DNA from: Piliocolobus tephrosceles
Lineage: Eukaryota; Chordata; Mammalia; Primates; Cercopithecidae
DNA: 64,000 nt
NCBI RefSeq assembly: GCF_002776525.5
Contig: NC_045441.1
Span: forward strand, 129,692,548-129,756,547
Reading direction: 5' to 3'
Below, piece by piece: positions 1-11,712 of this stretch (position 1 is the first letter of the stretch; each line of letters starts with the position of its first letter). Under the pieces are notes generated by a model. It saw only the letters and a list, made by a program, of their open reading frames with translations, ran no database searches and was not told the origin of the DNA. A program made the translations under genes and the position numbers.

Positions 1-467
1 CCTTTTTTTTTTTTTTTTTAGATGGAGTCTCACTCTGTCACCCAGACTGGAGTGCAGTGGCATGATAGCTCATTGCAACCTCCGCCTCCTGGGTTCAAGT
101 GATTCTCCTGCCTCAGTCTCCCAAGTTTAGCTGGGATTACAGGCATGTGCCACCAATGCCTGGTTAATTTTTTTTTTTCTTTTTTTTGAGATGGAGTCTT
201 GCTCTGGCACCCAGGCTGGAGTGCAATGGTGCAATTTTGGCTTACTGCAACCTCTGCCTCACTGGTTCAAGTGATTCTCCTGCCTCAGCCTCCCGAGTTG
301 CTGGGATTACAGGCATATGCCACCACGCCTGGTTAATTTTTGTATTCTTAGTAGAGACAGGGTTTCACCATGTTGGTCTGGTTTGTCTCGAACTCTTGAC
401 CTCATGATCCGTCCACCTCGGCCTCCCAAAGTGCAGGGATTTACAGGCGTGAGCCACCGCACCTGGC
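1..467 (-). mobile_element. Two adjoining antisense Alus (first truncated)
   Basis: An Alu right arm in reverse orientation runs from 1 to about 177 and breaks off at its mid A-rich region. There a second, nearly full-length reverse Alu (about 178-467) begins with its own T-run. Read-through of the second produces a spurious open frame. Confidence 0.9.
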
Positions 468-479
468 CCACACCAATAT

Positions 480-1480
480 TCTAAAAATAATTCTGCCCCT
501 AAACATTAAAAGGTCCAATTTTGCTAATAATTACACGAGTGACAGCCCTTTCCTCAAAATAAATGATAGAGCAGGAAAGGATTATTTTGAATGGAGGTTG
601 TTTTTCTCAATCCCTGACGCAAGTGGTAATAAAATTTTGTTCCCCGACTTGTGAAGGCCAGAGGAGCCCTCAAGGAGGGGGACGGGAGGTGGGCACTGCT
701 GGGACTGGTGGTCTCTTAGGAACATGCCAATAGGCAGTGGTTCTGGGATGCTAGGGATGACTGGTCAAGAGGGCTTGCTGCAGAGCGTGGAGGTGGAGGG
801 GCTGGAGGAGAGGCAGTGTTTCTGAAGGAAGTCATAGCGTCCTCGCTCACAGCTGGTTTGCATTACAGTGGTGTGGAGGAAAGAAACGCCAGCACTCACA
901 GCTGTGATCAATTGTACAGAAGTGGGGCAGGGAAGAGAAGGCCCCGGTGGGAGGTTGGCTGGGCCGCAGGGCTAAAAGTTGGGCATGGGTGAGAAGGGTT
1001 GGGTCCAAGGATGTTTTGCTGTTGGGTGGTGGTTCCTGAGGGTTGGAGCAGTATTTCAGAACATCAGGATGCACTTGTAAGGAATGCGAAAGTTTTCCTG
1101 GAGCCGACTCTTTAGTTCTGGTTGCTACCAGGTCTCTGCTCCATCCTTGGTGTTCCTATGCTCAGCTGGCTTCCAACTCTCTATGAACCAGTAAGGATCC
1201 AGCACAGAGCTTCCTCTAAGATGCTACCAGAAAAGTAAATGAAGAGTTTCCCGAATTAGAGGAACACCCCTGTAACTGGAAGGCTGATTCAATGACTACC
1301 CTTTAGTATCCCAAGCAAAGTAGCTCTCCTGTTAATGCACCACTCCCGAGAACATGAGTGAAAGGTAAACTCAGGTGTGGTCTGATGCCTGGTGAAATCT
1401 ACCAGGAGTGGCTGCCTGGTTTCCATCACTGTACTTGCAAACCCTGAGGCCATGTGCCACACAGTTGAAAACGAACACGG
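480..1480. other. Unique intronic sequence, no feature recognised
   Basis: This 1-kb stretch of the intron downstream of exon K has no Alu, no splice-bounded open frame and no simple repeat. The two small minus-strand open frames (847-1074, 1289-1492) have no recognisable motif. Confidence 0.5.
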
Positions 1481-1484
1481 GCTG

Positions 1485-1620
1485 GGCTTCAAGACAACTA
1501 GTTCTGTTACTCTCTGCGTGATCTCAGGTAAAGCCCTTAACTGCTCCAGGCCTCAGATTCTTCACCTGTGAAATAACTAGACTAGATCACCGCTAGATCG
1601 TTGCTGATGTCCTTCCAGCT
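1485..1620. repeat. MIR fragment
   Basis: The phrases 'ttactctctgcgtgatctca', 'aagcccttaactgctccagg' and 'cctcagattcttcacctgtg' match the conserved MIR core. An Alu follows immediately. Confidence 0.65.
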
Positions 1621-1631
1621 TTTTTTCATTT

Positions 1632-1923
1632 CTTACTTTTTGAGATGGAGTTTCATTCTTGTTGCCCAGGCTAGAGTGCAATGGTGTGGTCTCGGCTCAC
1701 TGCAACCTCTGCCTCCCGGGTTCAAGTGATTCTCCTGTCTCAGCCTCCTGAGGAGCTGGGATTACAGCCATGTCCCACCACGTCCAGCTAAATTTTGTAT
1801 TTTTTAGTAGAGATGGGGTTTCACCATATTGGTCAGGCTGGTCTCAAACTCCTGACCTCAGGTGATCCACCTGCCTCGGCCTCCCAAAGTGCTGGGATTA
1901 CAGGTGTGAGCCACCGCACCTGG
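1632..1923 (-). mobile_element. Alu, antisense
   Basis: Nearly full-length reverse Alu from 'ttttgagatggagtttcatt' to 'gagccaccgcacctggc'. Confidence 0.93.
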
Positions 1924-2116
1924 CTGTCCTTTCAACTTTAACATCTACAAATGATGAACCCAGAAGAGAGAGCAAAGGCCAGGAGCTGGAAATAGGAGTT
2001 TTTGTTGAGGCCATCAAAAGAACAAAGGGTGTCACGGGAAGGTAATTCTAGGGCTCCTTCGCCAAGGCAGAACAAAATAATGATGGTGACACTCACTAAG
2101 AAATTCATAGAGAAGG

Positions 2117-2425
2117 CCGTGTGCGGTGGCTCATGCCTATAATCCCAACACTGTGGGAGGCTGAGGCAGGCAGATCACTTGACGTCAGGAATTTGAGACC
2201 AGCCTGGCCAACATGGTGAAATCCCATCTCTACTAAAAATACAGAAAAATTAGCCAGCTATGGTGGCACGTGCCTGTAATCCCAGCTGCTTGGGAGGATG
2301 AGGCAGGAGAATCACTTGAACCTGGGAGGTGGAGGTTGCAGTGTGCCGAGATCATGCCACTGCACTCCAGCCTGGGAAATAGAGCAAAACTCTGTCTCAG
2401 AAAAAAAAAAAAAAAAAAAAAAAAG
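2117..2425 (+). mobile_element. Alu, sense, with 24-nt A tail
   Basis: Full-length Alu from 'ggccgtgtgcggtggctcat' to a long A-run at about 2401-2424. Confidence 0.93.
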
Positions 2426-2716
2426 AATCACAGAAACCTGTCTGAGAGGTTTCCAGCGGCTGCAGTGCACCCAAAAGGTGAAGATGACAGTGTTTCAAAG
2501 CCAGTACAGTCTGGGAGGGATTTGACTCCAAGAGAAGAACTGGAATAAGCTTCCAGCCCCAGCATGTTAGCAATAGGTCTGGATTAGAAGACAACAGCAT
2601 TTGCGGCTATGCTAAACTCTAAATCTTGCTCCTTGGTACCTTGTTGGTGTTCATATGCAAAAATAGGTAGTTAATTCTTAACATTTAATCAGGCTGTACA
2701 ATTATACTATTAAAAT

Positions 2717-3011
2717 TGTATTTTTTTTTTGAAATGGAGTCTGGCTCTGTTGCCCAAGCTGCAGTACAGTGGCACCATCTTGGCTCACTGCAGCCTCCGC
2801 CTCCTGGGTTCAAGTGATTCTCCTGCCTCAGCCTCCTGAGTAGCTGGGATTACAGGCGCCTGCCATCACCCCCAGCTAATTTTTGTATTTTTAGTAGAGA
2901 CGTGGTTTCACCATGTTGGCCAGGCTGGTCTCAAACTCCCGACCTCAGGTGATCCATCTGTCTCGGCCTCCCAAAGTGCTGGGGTTACAGGTGTGAGCCA
3001 CCATACCCGCC
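2717..3011 (-). mobile_element. Alu, antisense
   Basis: Reverse Alu beginning with a T-run and ending 'gtgagccaccatacccgcc'. 'aaaattgt' flanks both sides with small differences, suggesting the target duplication. Confidence 0.9.
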
Positions 3012-3520
3012 TAAAATTGTTATTTTTCATAGGACTTTGCTGAACTAAATGTACTTATCTCTAAGACTCTGTCAACCACCCTGAGGACTAGCTAGACTTC
3101 TGAAGTATCTTATGGATGCCAGAGCAGCAAGGTGGCAGATTTGAACACTTTCAGCCAGGCCTTGGGCAAACTCATCTCCCTAGAGAGTGTGTGGTGAGAA
3201 GCCCAACCTCTTGGGATGGCAAATGTTGGGTGCAACCAATTCTAGAGAGGACATGGGATTCTCATTTAAGCTTGTGTAAACTTATTAAAAATGAACCAAA
3301 CCAAACAAATAAGAGGATGAAAGTGCACAGCTACATATGAACTTATTTGTGTAGTTACCTATATGTCAAAGACAAGGTTCAAACTCCTGTATGTGTCAAG
3401 ATTGGCCTACCTAATGCTACTTATCACTAGCCAGTAGTCTATCATTTAGCTTATGGTTTAATGCACTACAAACATGTAAGTCAATTTCTTATTTGTTTTA
3501 TTTTTTAATTTGCTTTTTAA
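3012..3520. other. Unique intronic sequence
   Basis: No gene or repeat is recognised here. The open frame at 3116-3340 has no recognisable domain or splice context. Confidence 0.5.
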
Positions 3521-4148
3521 AGACAAGGTCCACCCCGGCTGGAGAGCAGTGGTGCAGTCACAGCTCACTGCAGCCTCAAACTCCTGGGCTCACATGATCC
3601 TTCCACCTTAGCCTCCTGAGCAGCTGGGACTACAGGCATGTGCCACTATGCCCAGCTCATAAATTTCTTGAATACTGAAAACTTTGTCAACTATAAAGGT
3701 TTTTGTTTGTTTGTTTGTTTTAAGAGATGGGGTCGGCCAGGCGCGGTGGCTCAAGCCTGTAATCCCAGCACTTTGGGAGGCCGAGATGGGCGGATCACGA
3801 GGTCAGGAGATCGAGACCATCCTGGCTAACACAGTGAAACCCCGTCTCTACTAAAAAAAAGTACAAAAAACTAGCCGGGCAAGGTGGCGGGCGCCTGTAG
3901 TCCCAGCTACTTGGGAGGCTGAGGCAGGAGAATGGCGTAAACCCAGGGGGCGGAGCTTGCAGTGAGCTGAGATCCGGCCACTGCACTCCAGCCTGGGCGA
4001 CAGAGTGAGACTCCGTCTCAAAAAAAAAAAAAAAAAAGATGGGGTCTTGCTATGTTGCCTAAGCTGTTCTCAAACTCCTGGGCTCAAGCAATCCTCCTGC
4101 TTTGGCCTAAAGTGCTAGGATTATGGGCATGAGCCACCATGCCCGGCC
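3521..4148 (-). mobile_element. Old AluJ-like element split by a younger AluY
   Basis: The left part (3521-3657) and right part (4047-4148) of an old reverse Alu are separated by about 60 nt of other sequence with a GTTT repeat and by a young forward AluY (3735-4036). Confidence 0.8.
3735..4036 (+). mobile_element. Young Old World monkey-type AluY with target duplication
   Basis: The element is near-consensus and carries 'gctcaagcctgtaatcccag', 'actagccgggcaaggtgg' and 'gatccggccactgcactcc', typical of Old World monkey AluY. It is flanked by AGATGGGGTC at 3725-3734 and 4037-4046. Confidence 0.93.
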
Positions 4149-4860
4149 TCTCTCTGAAACTTTTTGCACATATTTGTTTACATGCAGCTCTGACTTTATC
4201 ATTCAGCCTGGTCTATAGGTTTAGCCAAAACTTTGGGGAACTGAAATTAGTAAAGTAAGACACAAAATGTTTATCATCAGGAAAATGAAGGCGAGGGTGT
4301 AGAGAAGTATTTATCTGTTGTCATGACCACAGAACAAGCCATCAAAACAGCATTCTTTCCTTTCCATCTGTCAAACTCCAGCTTGACAGAGCCATTAGAA
4401 CACTCAATGTCCACCCTAAAGATAAAACAGAGCAAAAATGTTATTCTAAACTTGATAGATTTTTGGCTCAACTTAAAACCCTTTTATAACTCATACAATA
4501 TTTGCCATAACTCCCTGAAGCTTCCTCTTGCAGTGGGAGACTCACAGCAGCGAAGATGAGAGAATAAATTGTGTTTGTGGGGGAGAGTGCTGCGGGGGTG
4601 CCTACTGACCTAGAGTGGGCGAAGGTCCCCTCTGGGATGTCACGGGGCCATGCACTGAGTCTGTGATATGTCCTGTTCTCATGCCCTGTTCCGTGCCCTC
4701 ACTAACTTAAGGGCTACAGCTGGAAATCAGGAGAATAAGGAGGCTTTCTGCCACGTTAGTGGAGCAGGGTTGGGTATCAGTGCATGTGCAGCCCTGGGAG
4801 TACTGGGGATGAGAGTACCAGCTGTAACTTAACCTGAAGACGTTCTTTTTAAAAAATTTT
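4149..4860. other. Unique intronic sequence
   Basis: No repeat or exon is recognised. Overlapping open frames on both strands at 4277-4559 lack any motif I know. Confidence 0.5.
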
Positions 4861-4899
4861 TAATTTTTTAAATGTTTGTTTATGTATTTATTTATTTAT

Positions 4900-6103
4900 T
4901 TTTGAGACAGAGTCTTGCTCTGTTGCCCAGGTTGGAGTGCAATGTCATGATCTCGGCTCACTGCAACCTCCGCCTCCTGAGTTCAAGCGATTCTCCTGCC
5001 TCAGCCTCCAAAGTAGCTGGGATTACAGGTACCCACCACTACACTTGGCTAATTTTTTTTTGTATTTTCAGTAGAGACGGGGGTTTCACCATGTTAGTCA
5101 GGCTGGTCTCGAACTCCTGACCTTGTGATCAACCTGCCTTGGCCTCTCAAAGTGCTGGAATTACAGGCATGAGCCACCGCGCCTGGCCTATTTTATTTTT
5201 TATTGAGATAGAGTCTCACTTTGTTGCCCAGGCTGGAGTGTAGTAGTGTGATCTCAGTTCACTGCAACCTCTGCCTCCCAGGTTCAAGTCATTCTCCTGC
5301 CTCAGCCTCCTAAGTAGCTGGGATTACAGGCCCGCCACCATGCCTGGCTAATTTTGGTATTTTTAATAGAGATGGGGTTTCACCATGTCAGCCAGGCTGG
5401 TCTTGAACTCTCAACCTCAGGCGATCCCAAAGTGCTGGGATTACAGGCATGAGCAACTGCACCCAGCCTTTTTTTTTTTTTCTTTTTTTTTGAGACGGAG
5501 TCTTACTCTGTTGCCCAGGCTGGAGTGCAGTGCAGTGGCTCTATCTCGGCTTGCTGCAACCTCCACCTCCCTGGGTCAAGTGATTCTCCTGCCTCAGCTT
5601 CCCAAGTAGCTGGGATTACAAGTGTGCACCACCACACCCAGCTAATTTTTTGTGTTTTTAGTAGAAATGGGGTTTCACCGTGTTAGCCATGATGGTTTTG
5701 ATCTCCTGACCTTGTGATCCACCCGCCTCGGCCTCCCAAAGTGCTGGGATTATAGGCGTGAGCCACTGCGCCTGGCTGCTCCCGGCCTTTTTAAAACATT
5801 TTTTTCTTTCTTTGTTTTTTTGAGATGGAGTCCCGCTCTGTTGCCCAGTTTGGAGTGCAGTGGTGCAATCTCAGCTTATTGTAACCTCTGCCTCCTAGGT
5901 TCAAGTGATTCTCCTGCCTCAGTCTCCCGAGTAGTTGGGATTACAGGCATGTGCCACCACGCCCGGCTTATTTTTGTCTTTTCAGTAGAGACGGGGTTTC
6001 ACCACATTGGCCAGGATGGTCTCGAACTCCTGGTCTCAAGAAATCCACCTGCCTCAGCCTCCCAAAATACTGGGATGACAGGCGTGAGCAACTGCGCCTG
6101 GCC
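4900..6103 (-). mobile_element. Head-to-tail array of four antisense Alus
   Basis: Four reverse Alus lie at about 4900-5187, 5199-5468, 5469-5783 and 5807-6103 with almost no spacer. Each starts with a T-run and ends in a form of 'gagccactgcgcctggc'. A TATT-rich microsatellite precedes the first. Confidence 0.93.
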
Positions 6104-7672
6104 TAAAGACTTTCCAGAATTTTCCAGGTCAGGCAACTTGCAGCCAATCATTGGTCTCCAAACCCTTGTTTGTCATGGCCTGCCAAATAACACTTCAATT
6201 CCCTATGGCTACTTCCCCGTAAATCAGACAGATCGAGGTGGATACGGATTCCTCCACATGGCCCGTGGAGTCAGAGAGTTTCAAAGCTGGGGGAAGCCTT
6301 GGGGGTGACCTGATCACACCTCTCTCACTGGGACCCTGCTGGAAAGACAAAGGCCGTAAGGGAGGCCGGGAGGCCCCGAGGAGAAAAGCACAGACTTCCC
6401 CACGACCGACCGGGTCAGCCTGACTGCCGAGCAGGAAGCGGGGCCTGAGGGCCTGTGCTAGGGAGGCTTTCCTTATACATTTCTGTAGACGGACAGGTCC
6501 CCAGACCCTGCTCTTCACCCAGCCCTGGAGCCTACAGCCCAGATGGTTTCCCTCCATCCTCTCCAAAGCCCGGCAGCTCTCCCACTCCCTGCTGCTTTGA
6601 GCAGAATGATGGATCCTCTGCACGCCTGTTAGTTACCCATTGACAGGGCTGTGGGGGGCGTGAAATGACGCAGGTCAGACACTCAGAAGGCACCTGGCAC
6701 AGAGGCCGCTCCACGCCTGGTCGCTGCCGTCATCCTCATCAGCTTTGCTCACGCTTTGTTTACCCTCTTCCTGTCTCAGAGGTCTTCAGGCCTTTCTTTA
6801 TGCAGATTTCCATCTCTTCAGGTCTGCATGGAACCCGTGTACGATGGAAGGATGATTTATTGGGCAGTGGGGAGAGCATGTGGAGCCATTTGTAACAGGA
6901 AAAGCGAGGGCTGCTTTCAGAGAAAACAAGACAGTGGAGTCCCGGAAAGTCAGAGCCACGTGGGGCCGCGTCTTCTGAATGAGGAGACCCAGGGCCAACG
7001 GCTAAGGATGCCCAGGGGTCCTCCCTACTCTGGGAAACCTCCCTGAGTGATGGGGGAGGGATGTGTACCTCTGAAAGCTGTAAAGGGTCTAAAAACCCAA
7101 TAACGGTCTTTCTTACACACGCACACCATTACTGTACCATCGCCTGGCTCTGGCTCCAAGGAGGGCACCCAAATTATCCACGTTCCCACTGCCTTCTCTT
7201 TTCCCACAGAAATCCCATCCTCACAGTGCCTGACATCTGGCAGCTGCTGCAGAAGAAAACCCCTGATAGGCACGACGTGCCCGTGGGGAGACCTGCTTGC
7301 GGCAGCCACAGCTGGTGTCTGGACCCACTCACAGCATGAGCCGTTTGAAGAGACGAACTCTCCAAGGGCAGAATTCCAGGCACTGTGGAAGGGTGGAAAC
7401 ACCAGTGCCTCTCCTATGGATCCCACTGGTGACTGTCTCCGTCGTGGGGCCCCAGAGCGGGGCAGGGAGGGTGGCTGGGGAACAGCCAAGGCCCAGGAAT
7501 CCAGGCGGGGTCCACTCTCGGCTGCTGGGCTTTGCTCATTTTTGTCTGTCTCTCGTGACAGCAGCTCTGTGGGGCTGGCCCAGCATCCAACCTGTCCACC
7601 CAGAAATTGGTCCGGCAAAAAGGCGGAGGCGTCAAGTCCTCTCCCAGAGGTGGGGCAGGCATTTCCAGGTTT
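6104..7672. other. GC-richer unique intronic sequence with long open frames
   Basis: This 1.57-kb stretch is free of Alu and GC-rich. It holds overlapping open frames on both strands, the longest on the minus strand at 7025-7618 (197 residues). None resembles a known protein or joins the DENND2A frame. Confidence 0.5.
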
Positions 7673-7975
7673 CTTTCTTTCTTTCTTTTTTTCAGACAGT
7701 CTCGCTCTGTCGCCCAGGCGGGAGTGCGACGGCGTGGTGATCTCCGCTCACCACAACCTCTGCCTCCCAGGTTCAAGTGATTCTTCTGCTTCAGCCTCCC
7801 GAGTAGCTGGGATTACAGGCGTGTGCCACCACGACCAGCTAATTTTTGTATTTTTAGGAGAGATGGGGTTTCGCCATGTTGGCCAGGCTAGTCTTGAACT
7901 CCTGACCTCAGGCGATCTGCTCGCCTCAGCCTCTCAAAGTGCTGGGATTATAGGTGTGAGCCACTGAGACCGGCT
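7673..7975 (-). mobile_element. Alu, antisense, with target duplication
   Basis: Reverse Alu with a (TTTC) head. The flanks 'catttccaggtttcttt' (about 7659) and 'tatttccaggtttcttt' (about 7977) are the target duplication. Confidence 0.93.
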
Positions 7976-8114
7976 GGTATTTCCAGGTTTCTTTGTGTCC
8001 CGAGCCTTCTGACATGTCCCCCTGCATTGCCCTTTGGGGATGTGTTTGTCTCTGACAAGGCCCCTTCCCTTTTCTGTTCCCACCTTTTCTCTCCCTGCAC
8101 TTTGTTTTTAAGTT

Positions 8115-8189
8115 TTTCTTTTTTTTCTTAATTTTTAGAGACAGAGTCTCGCTCTGTCACCAGGACTGGAGTGCAGTGGTGTCTCACTA
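8115..8189 (-). mobile_element. Alu fragment (3' end only), antisense
   Basis: Only the T-run and about 50 nt of the right end are present ('gagacagagtctcgctctgt' onward) before the sequence becomes unique. Confidence 0.75.
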
Positions 8190-9490
8190 TACTTTTACCA
8201 GAAAAATCCATGATACTTTGTTTTCTTCCCCCTGGAGGGAGTCTGGGGGAGGCTGGGGTGTGTGAAGGGGGCCCACGGCTCCTCTCCAGCGGTGCCCTTC
8301 CCAGACATCTTCTCAGGGTGGGTCCTCCCCAAGTCTAACATCTTCACCCCGCAGGCACGTTCCCCGGGGACTCTGTCCCCACCACCACTCCAGCTGGGTT
8401 TCCTTGGCTGGCTTTCCACTTCTAGCCCAGGCCTTTCTGAAATCCATCATTTTCCCCTCCCCCAAATCCAAGCCTGAGAATTCCACCGCTAGGGGATGGA
8501 GGGAGTGGGGGATGGAGAGGATAAAGACAGTTACTATGGTGCAGATGAAATCCGATCCTGGTCACTGAAGGGTTATTACTCATCCTGGCTTCCAGGGCTC
8601 CAACCTTGAGAACTCCCTCGGCTGAATTCCCCAGTGCCCAGGGCTTGGAGAGCTCCCCAGCGCCCAGCACCAGCTGCAGGCTTACAGAGAGGGCCTCCTT
8701 CCAGAGCTGACGAAAAGTGCACCAGGAGTCCAATCATGCTGACATTTAAAAGTGAATAGTGAACTAAAACACAGGGTGGGAGCAGGCTGGGAACAGCCAG
8801 ATGGCTGCTGTCCAAAGAGGTGCATCAGAAAGGTGACCAGATGTGCCGCGTGAGGGGAGAGGGTGGGGCCGCTTCCCGCCCCGCCTATCTACAGTTTGTC
8901 CCTTCCATTCTTACATGCCTGTTTTTCTTCCCTTTTGATTTCCATAGGTCAGAGTCAGATTTCCTCTCCAAACCACAGTGCTTCAGGCTTTTTTTTTTTG
9001 GCAATGCTTCTTTCCAGACGTACTTCTCAGGTGGCCTCATCTGCACCACCCGGTTGGCTGGCCCCGCATCTCGGCCCTTTCTGGGGCTGCAGCCACCCCT
9101 CAGGCTTCTGTGCCCCCAGTTCCAAAGCAAAGAAGGCTCTGATTCAGTATTTCAAAAATGCAAGGAATTCTCTTTTTAGAAGCTTAGAACGAACCCAAGT
9201 CCTTGTCTGCATTTCCTTCCGGATCTTCTTCGATTTGTGACATGACCTTAGCAAATCACTGAATGTGCCCACTGGGATGGGGGTGGCCTCCTATGGGGCA
9301 CTGAGTCTGTGTGTGTGATGGGAGGGCATTCGCTTTAACGGTGAGGAAGGGATGCCCTCAGGATGGTCTGTCCTCTCGAGCATGGCCCTGCAGCCTTCTG
9401 TGAGCTGGCTTCTGTCCACCACTGCTGGCTCATCTCCCTCCCCCCCCTTCCTCTCTTTGCGCCAGCCCTAGTGAACTACTTTGCAGTTAT
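8190..9490. other. Unique intronic sequence
   Basis: No repeat is recognised across 1.3 kb. Several open frames overlap on both strands (8195-9240), as expected for GC-rich DNA. None has recognisable motifs or fits the DENND2A frame. Confidence 0.5.
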
Positions 9491-9509
9491 TTTTCTTTTT
9501 CTCTCTCTC

Positions 9510-9802
9510 TCTTTTTTTTTTTTTTGAGTTTCGCTCTTGTTGCCCAGGCTGGAGTGCAATGGCGTGACCTTGGCTCACTGCAACCTCCGTCTCCCGGGTT
9601 CAAGCGATTCCTCTTCAAGCCTCCCAAGTGGCTGGGATTACAGGCGTGCGCCACCATGCCAAACTGAATTTTTTGGTAGTTTTAGTAGAGACGGGTTTCA
9701 CCATGTTGGTCAGGCTGGTCTCGAACTTCTGACCTCAAGTGATCCACCCACCTCAGCTTCCCAAAGTGCTGGGATTATACTCATGAGCCACTGCGCCCAG
9801 GC
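9510..9802 (-). mobile_element. Alu, antisense
   Basis: Nearly full-length reverse Alu with a CT/T-rich head. 'ctactttgcagt' occurs on both sides (about 9477 and 9801) as the target duplication. Confidence 0.92.
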
Positions 9803-10038
9803 TACTTTGCAGTCCTGAAGGTGACAGCTAGGCCTCACCTGTCCCCATATCTCTGCAGGATGGCTCCTTTTGCCTGCAATATGCTACTTGTTCTGAGTGT
9901 TGGGCCTCAGAACTCGCCTCCCTGGGAGTGAGTGCCCTCCCTCGGTCTCCAGAACTCACTGCCTCCACCTGCCTCTAATGTGGTCCTGGATAGTCGGCTT
10001 ATGTCTCTGTTACCCCACTGCACTGAGACAAGTCTGTG

Positions 10039-10370
10039 TTTTTTTTTTTCTTTTCTTTCTTTTTTTTTTTTGAGACAAGGTCTTGTTCTGTTGCCTAGGT
10101 TGGAGTATAGTGGCATGATCATAGCTCACTGCAGCCTTGAACTTCTGGGCTCAAGTGATCTTCCTACCTCAGCCTCCCTAGTAGCAGGGACTGCAGGCTC
10201 AAGCCACCATATCTGGCTAATTTTTTTTTTTTTTTTTTTTTTTTACATTTTTTGTAGAGATGGGGATCTTACTGTGTTGCCCAGGCTGGTCTCAAACTAC
10301 TTCACTCAAGCAGTCCTCCCACGTCAGCCTCCTAAAGTGCAGTGATTACAGGCGTGAGCCACCATGTCAG
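10039..10370 (-). mobile_element. Old AluJ, antisense
   Basis: The diverged text 'gagacaaggtcttgttctgt' and 'gctcactgcagccttgaact' mark an AluJ. It contains an internal T-run of about 24. Confidence 0.88.
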
Positions 10371-10534
10371 TTGTGTCTTTTCTCTGTTTTCCTACCACAT
10401 AGTGGAGTGTCTGACACATGGCAGAATGAGTGGAAAGCCCACCAATGCCAGGGAAGTCGCACACAGCAGTACAGAACGGTATGCCTCCCAGATCTCCAGT
10501 CTGAGCTGCCAACTGATTCCATCCTTTATTTTAT

Positions 10535-11440
10535 CTTATTTTTTATTTTTTGAGATGGAGTCTTGCTCTGTCTCCAGGCTGGAGTGCAGTGGCATGATCT
10601 TGGCTCACTGCAATCTCTGCCTCCCGGGTCCAAGCGATTCTCCTGTCTCAGCCTGTGGAGTAGCTGGGACTATAGGCACCCACCACCACGCGTGGCTAAT
10701 TTTTGTATTTTTAGCAGAGACGGAGTTTCACCATGTTGGCCAGGCTGGTCTCGAACTCCTGACCTCAAGTGATCTGCCTGCCTTGGCCTCCCAAAATGTT
10801 GGGATTACAGGCATGAGTCACCACACCTGGCCTATTTTATTTTTATTTTTGAGATGGAATGTCACTCTGTCACTCAGGCTGGAGTGCAATAGTGCAATCT
10901 CAGCTCATTGCAGCCTCTGCCTCTGGGGTTCAAGCGATTCTTGTGCCTCAGCCTCTCAAGTAGCTGAGCTGGTATTATAGGCACGAGCCACCATGCCTGG
11001 CTAATTTTTGTATTTTTAGTAGAGACGGGATTTCACCATGTTGGCCAGGCTGGTCTTGAACTCCCGACCTCAGGTGATCCGCCTGCCTTGGCCTCCCAAA
11101 GTGCTGGGATTACAGGCGTGAGTCACTGTGCCTGGCCATCCTTTTTTTGTGGGGGCAGGAGGGAAGGTCTCCCTCTGTTGCCCAGGCTGGAATGCAGTGG
11201 TGAGATCTCAGCTCACCACGATGTTCACCTCCCAGGTTCAATCAATTCCCATGCCTTAGCCTCCCAAGTAGCTGGGATAACAGGTGTGGGCCACCACAGC
11301 TGGCTAATTTTTCTATTTTTAGTAGAGACGGGGTTTCACCATGTTGGACAGGCTGGCCTCAAACTCCTGGCCTCAAGTGATCCATCCATCTCAGCCTCTC
11401 AAAGTGCTGAGATTACAGGCATGAGTCACCATGCCCAGAC
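10535..11440 (-). mobile_element. Head-to-tail array of three antisense Alus
   Basis: Reverse Alus lie at about 10535-10832, 10833-11137 and 11138-11440. A unique stretch of only about 120 nt separates the array from exon K. Confidence 0.92.
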
Positions 11441-11563
11441 TATTCCATCCTTATCTCAGAAGGGCTTACTCTTCAATGCTGGGCAGTCACCTGCTTTACA
11501 GACTAGAGGATCCAAGAGTGACTGTCATTCAAACGCTTTAGCAGAAGTAGCCAAGGCGGGTAC

Positions 11564-11712
11564 CTGAGCTTGTCTGCAATGAAGATGACCCTCCTCTCCA
11601 GAAGCAGGGAGGCAAACACACAGACCAGGTGGCGGACGCTGAGGGAGGAGAAGAGAGACTCAAAGTCCACGTGCTCAAGCCGGGAGTCCAGTGGGCGGCA
11701 CAGTTCGATCAC
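11564..11712 (-). CDS. DENND2A: DENND2A exon K (cDENN core)
   Basis: This 149-nt exon follows acceptor 'ccctggcag' and ends at donor 'CTCAG|gtaccc'. Its 49 codons include VIELCRPLDSRLEHVDFESL and end FASLLLERRVIFIADKL, plus two bases of a split codon (probably Ser in the next exon). 'LLLERRVIFIADKL' is the most conserved helix-strand block of cDENN. This is the last exon visible. The next exon should continue with the family's Ser-Thr-Leu-Ser type sequence; I did not find it in 1-11563, so that intron is longer than 11.5 kb in this genome. Confidence 0.93.

Noticed and set aside
186..467. Open frames with 'LALAPRLECNGAI...', 'SPASASRVAGITG' and similar throughout the window
   Set aside because: These are translations of antisense Alu sequence in recurring frames; the same peptides appear dozens of times and are not genes.
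2397..2600. Minus-strand frame ending in a Phe run
   Set aside because: The Phe run is the translated Alu A tail; no gene support.
6104..7672. CpG-island promoter in the GC-rich stretch
   Set aside because: GC content is raised but CpG is not dense, and it lies deep inside the gene with no first-exon-like feature.
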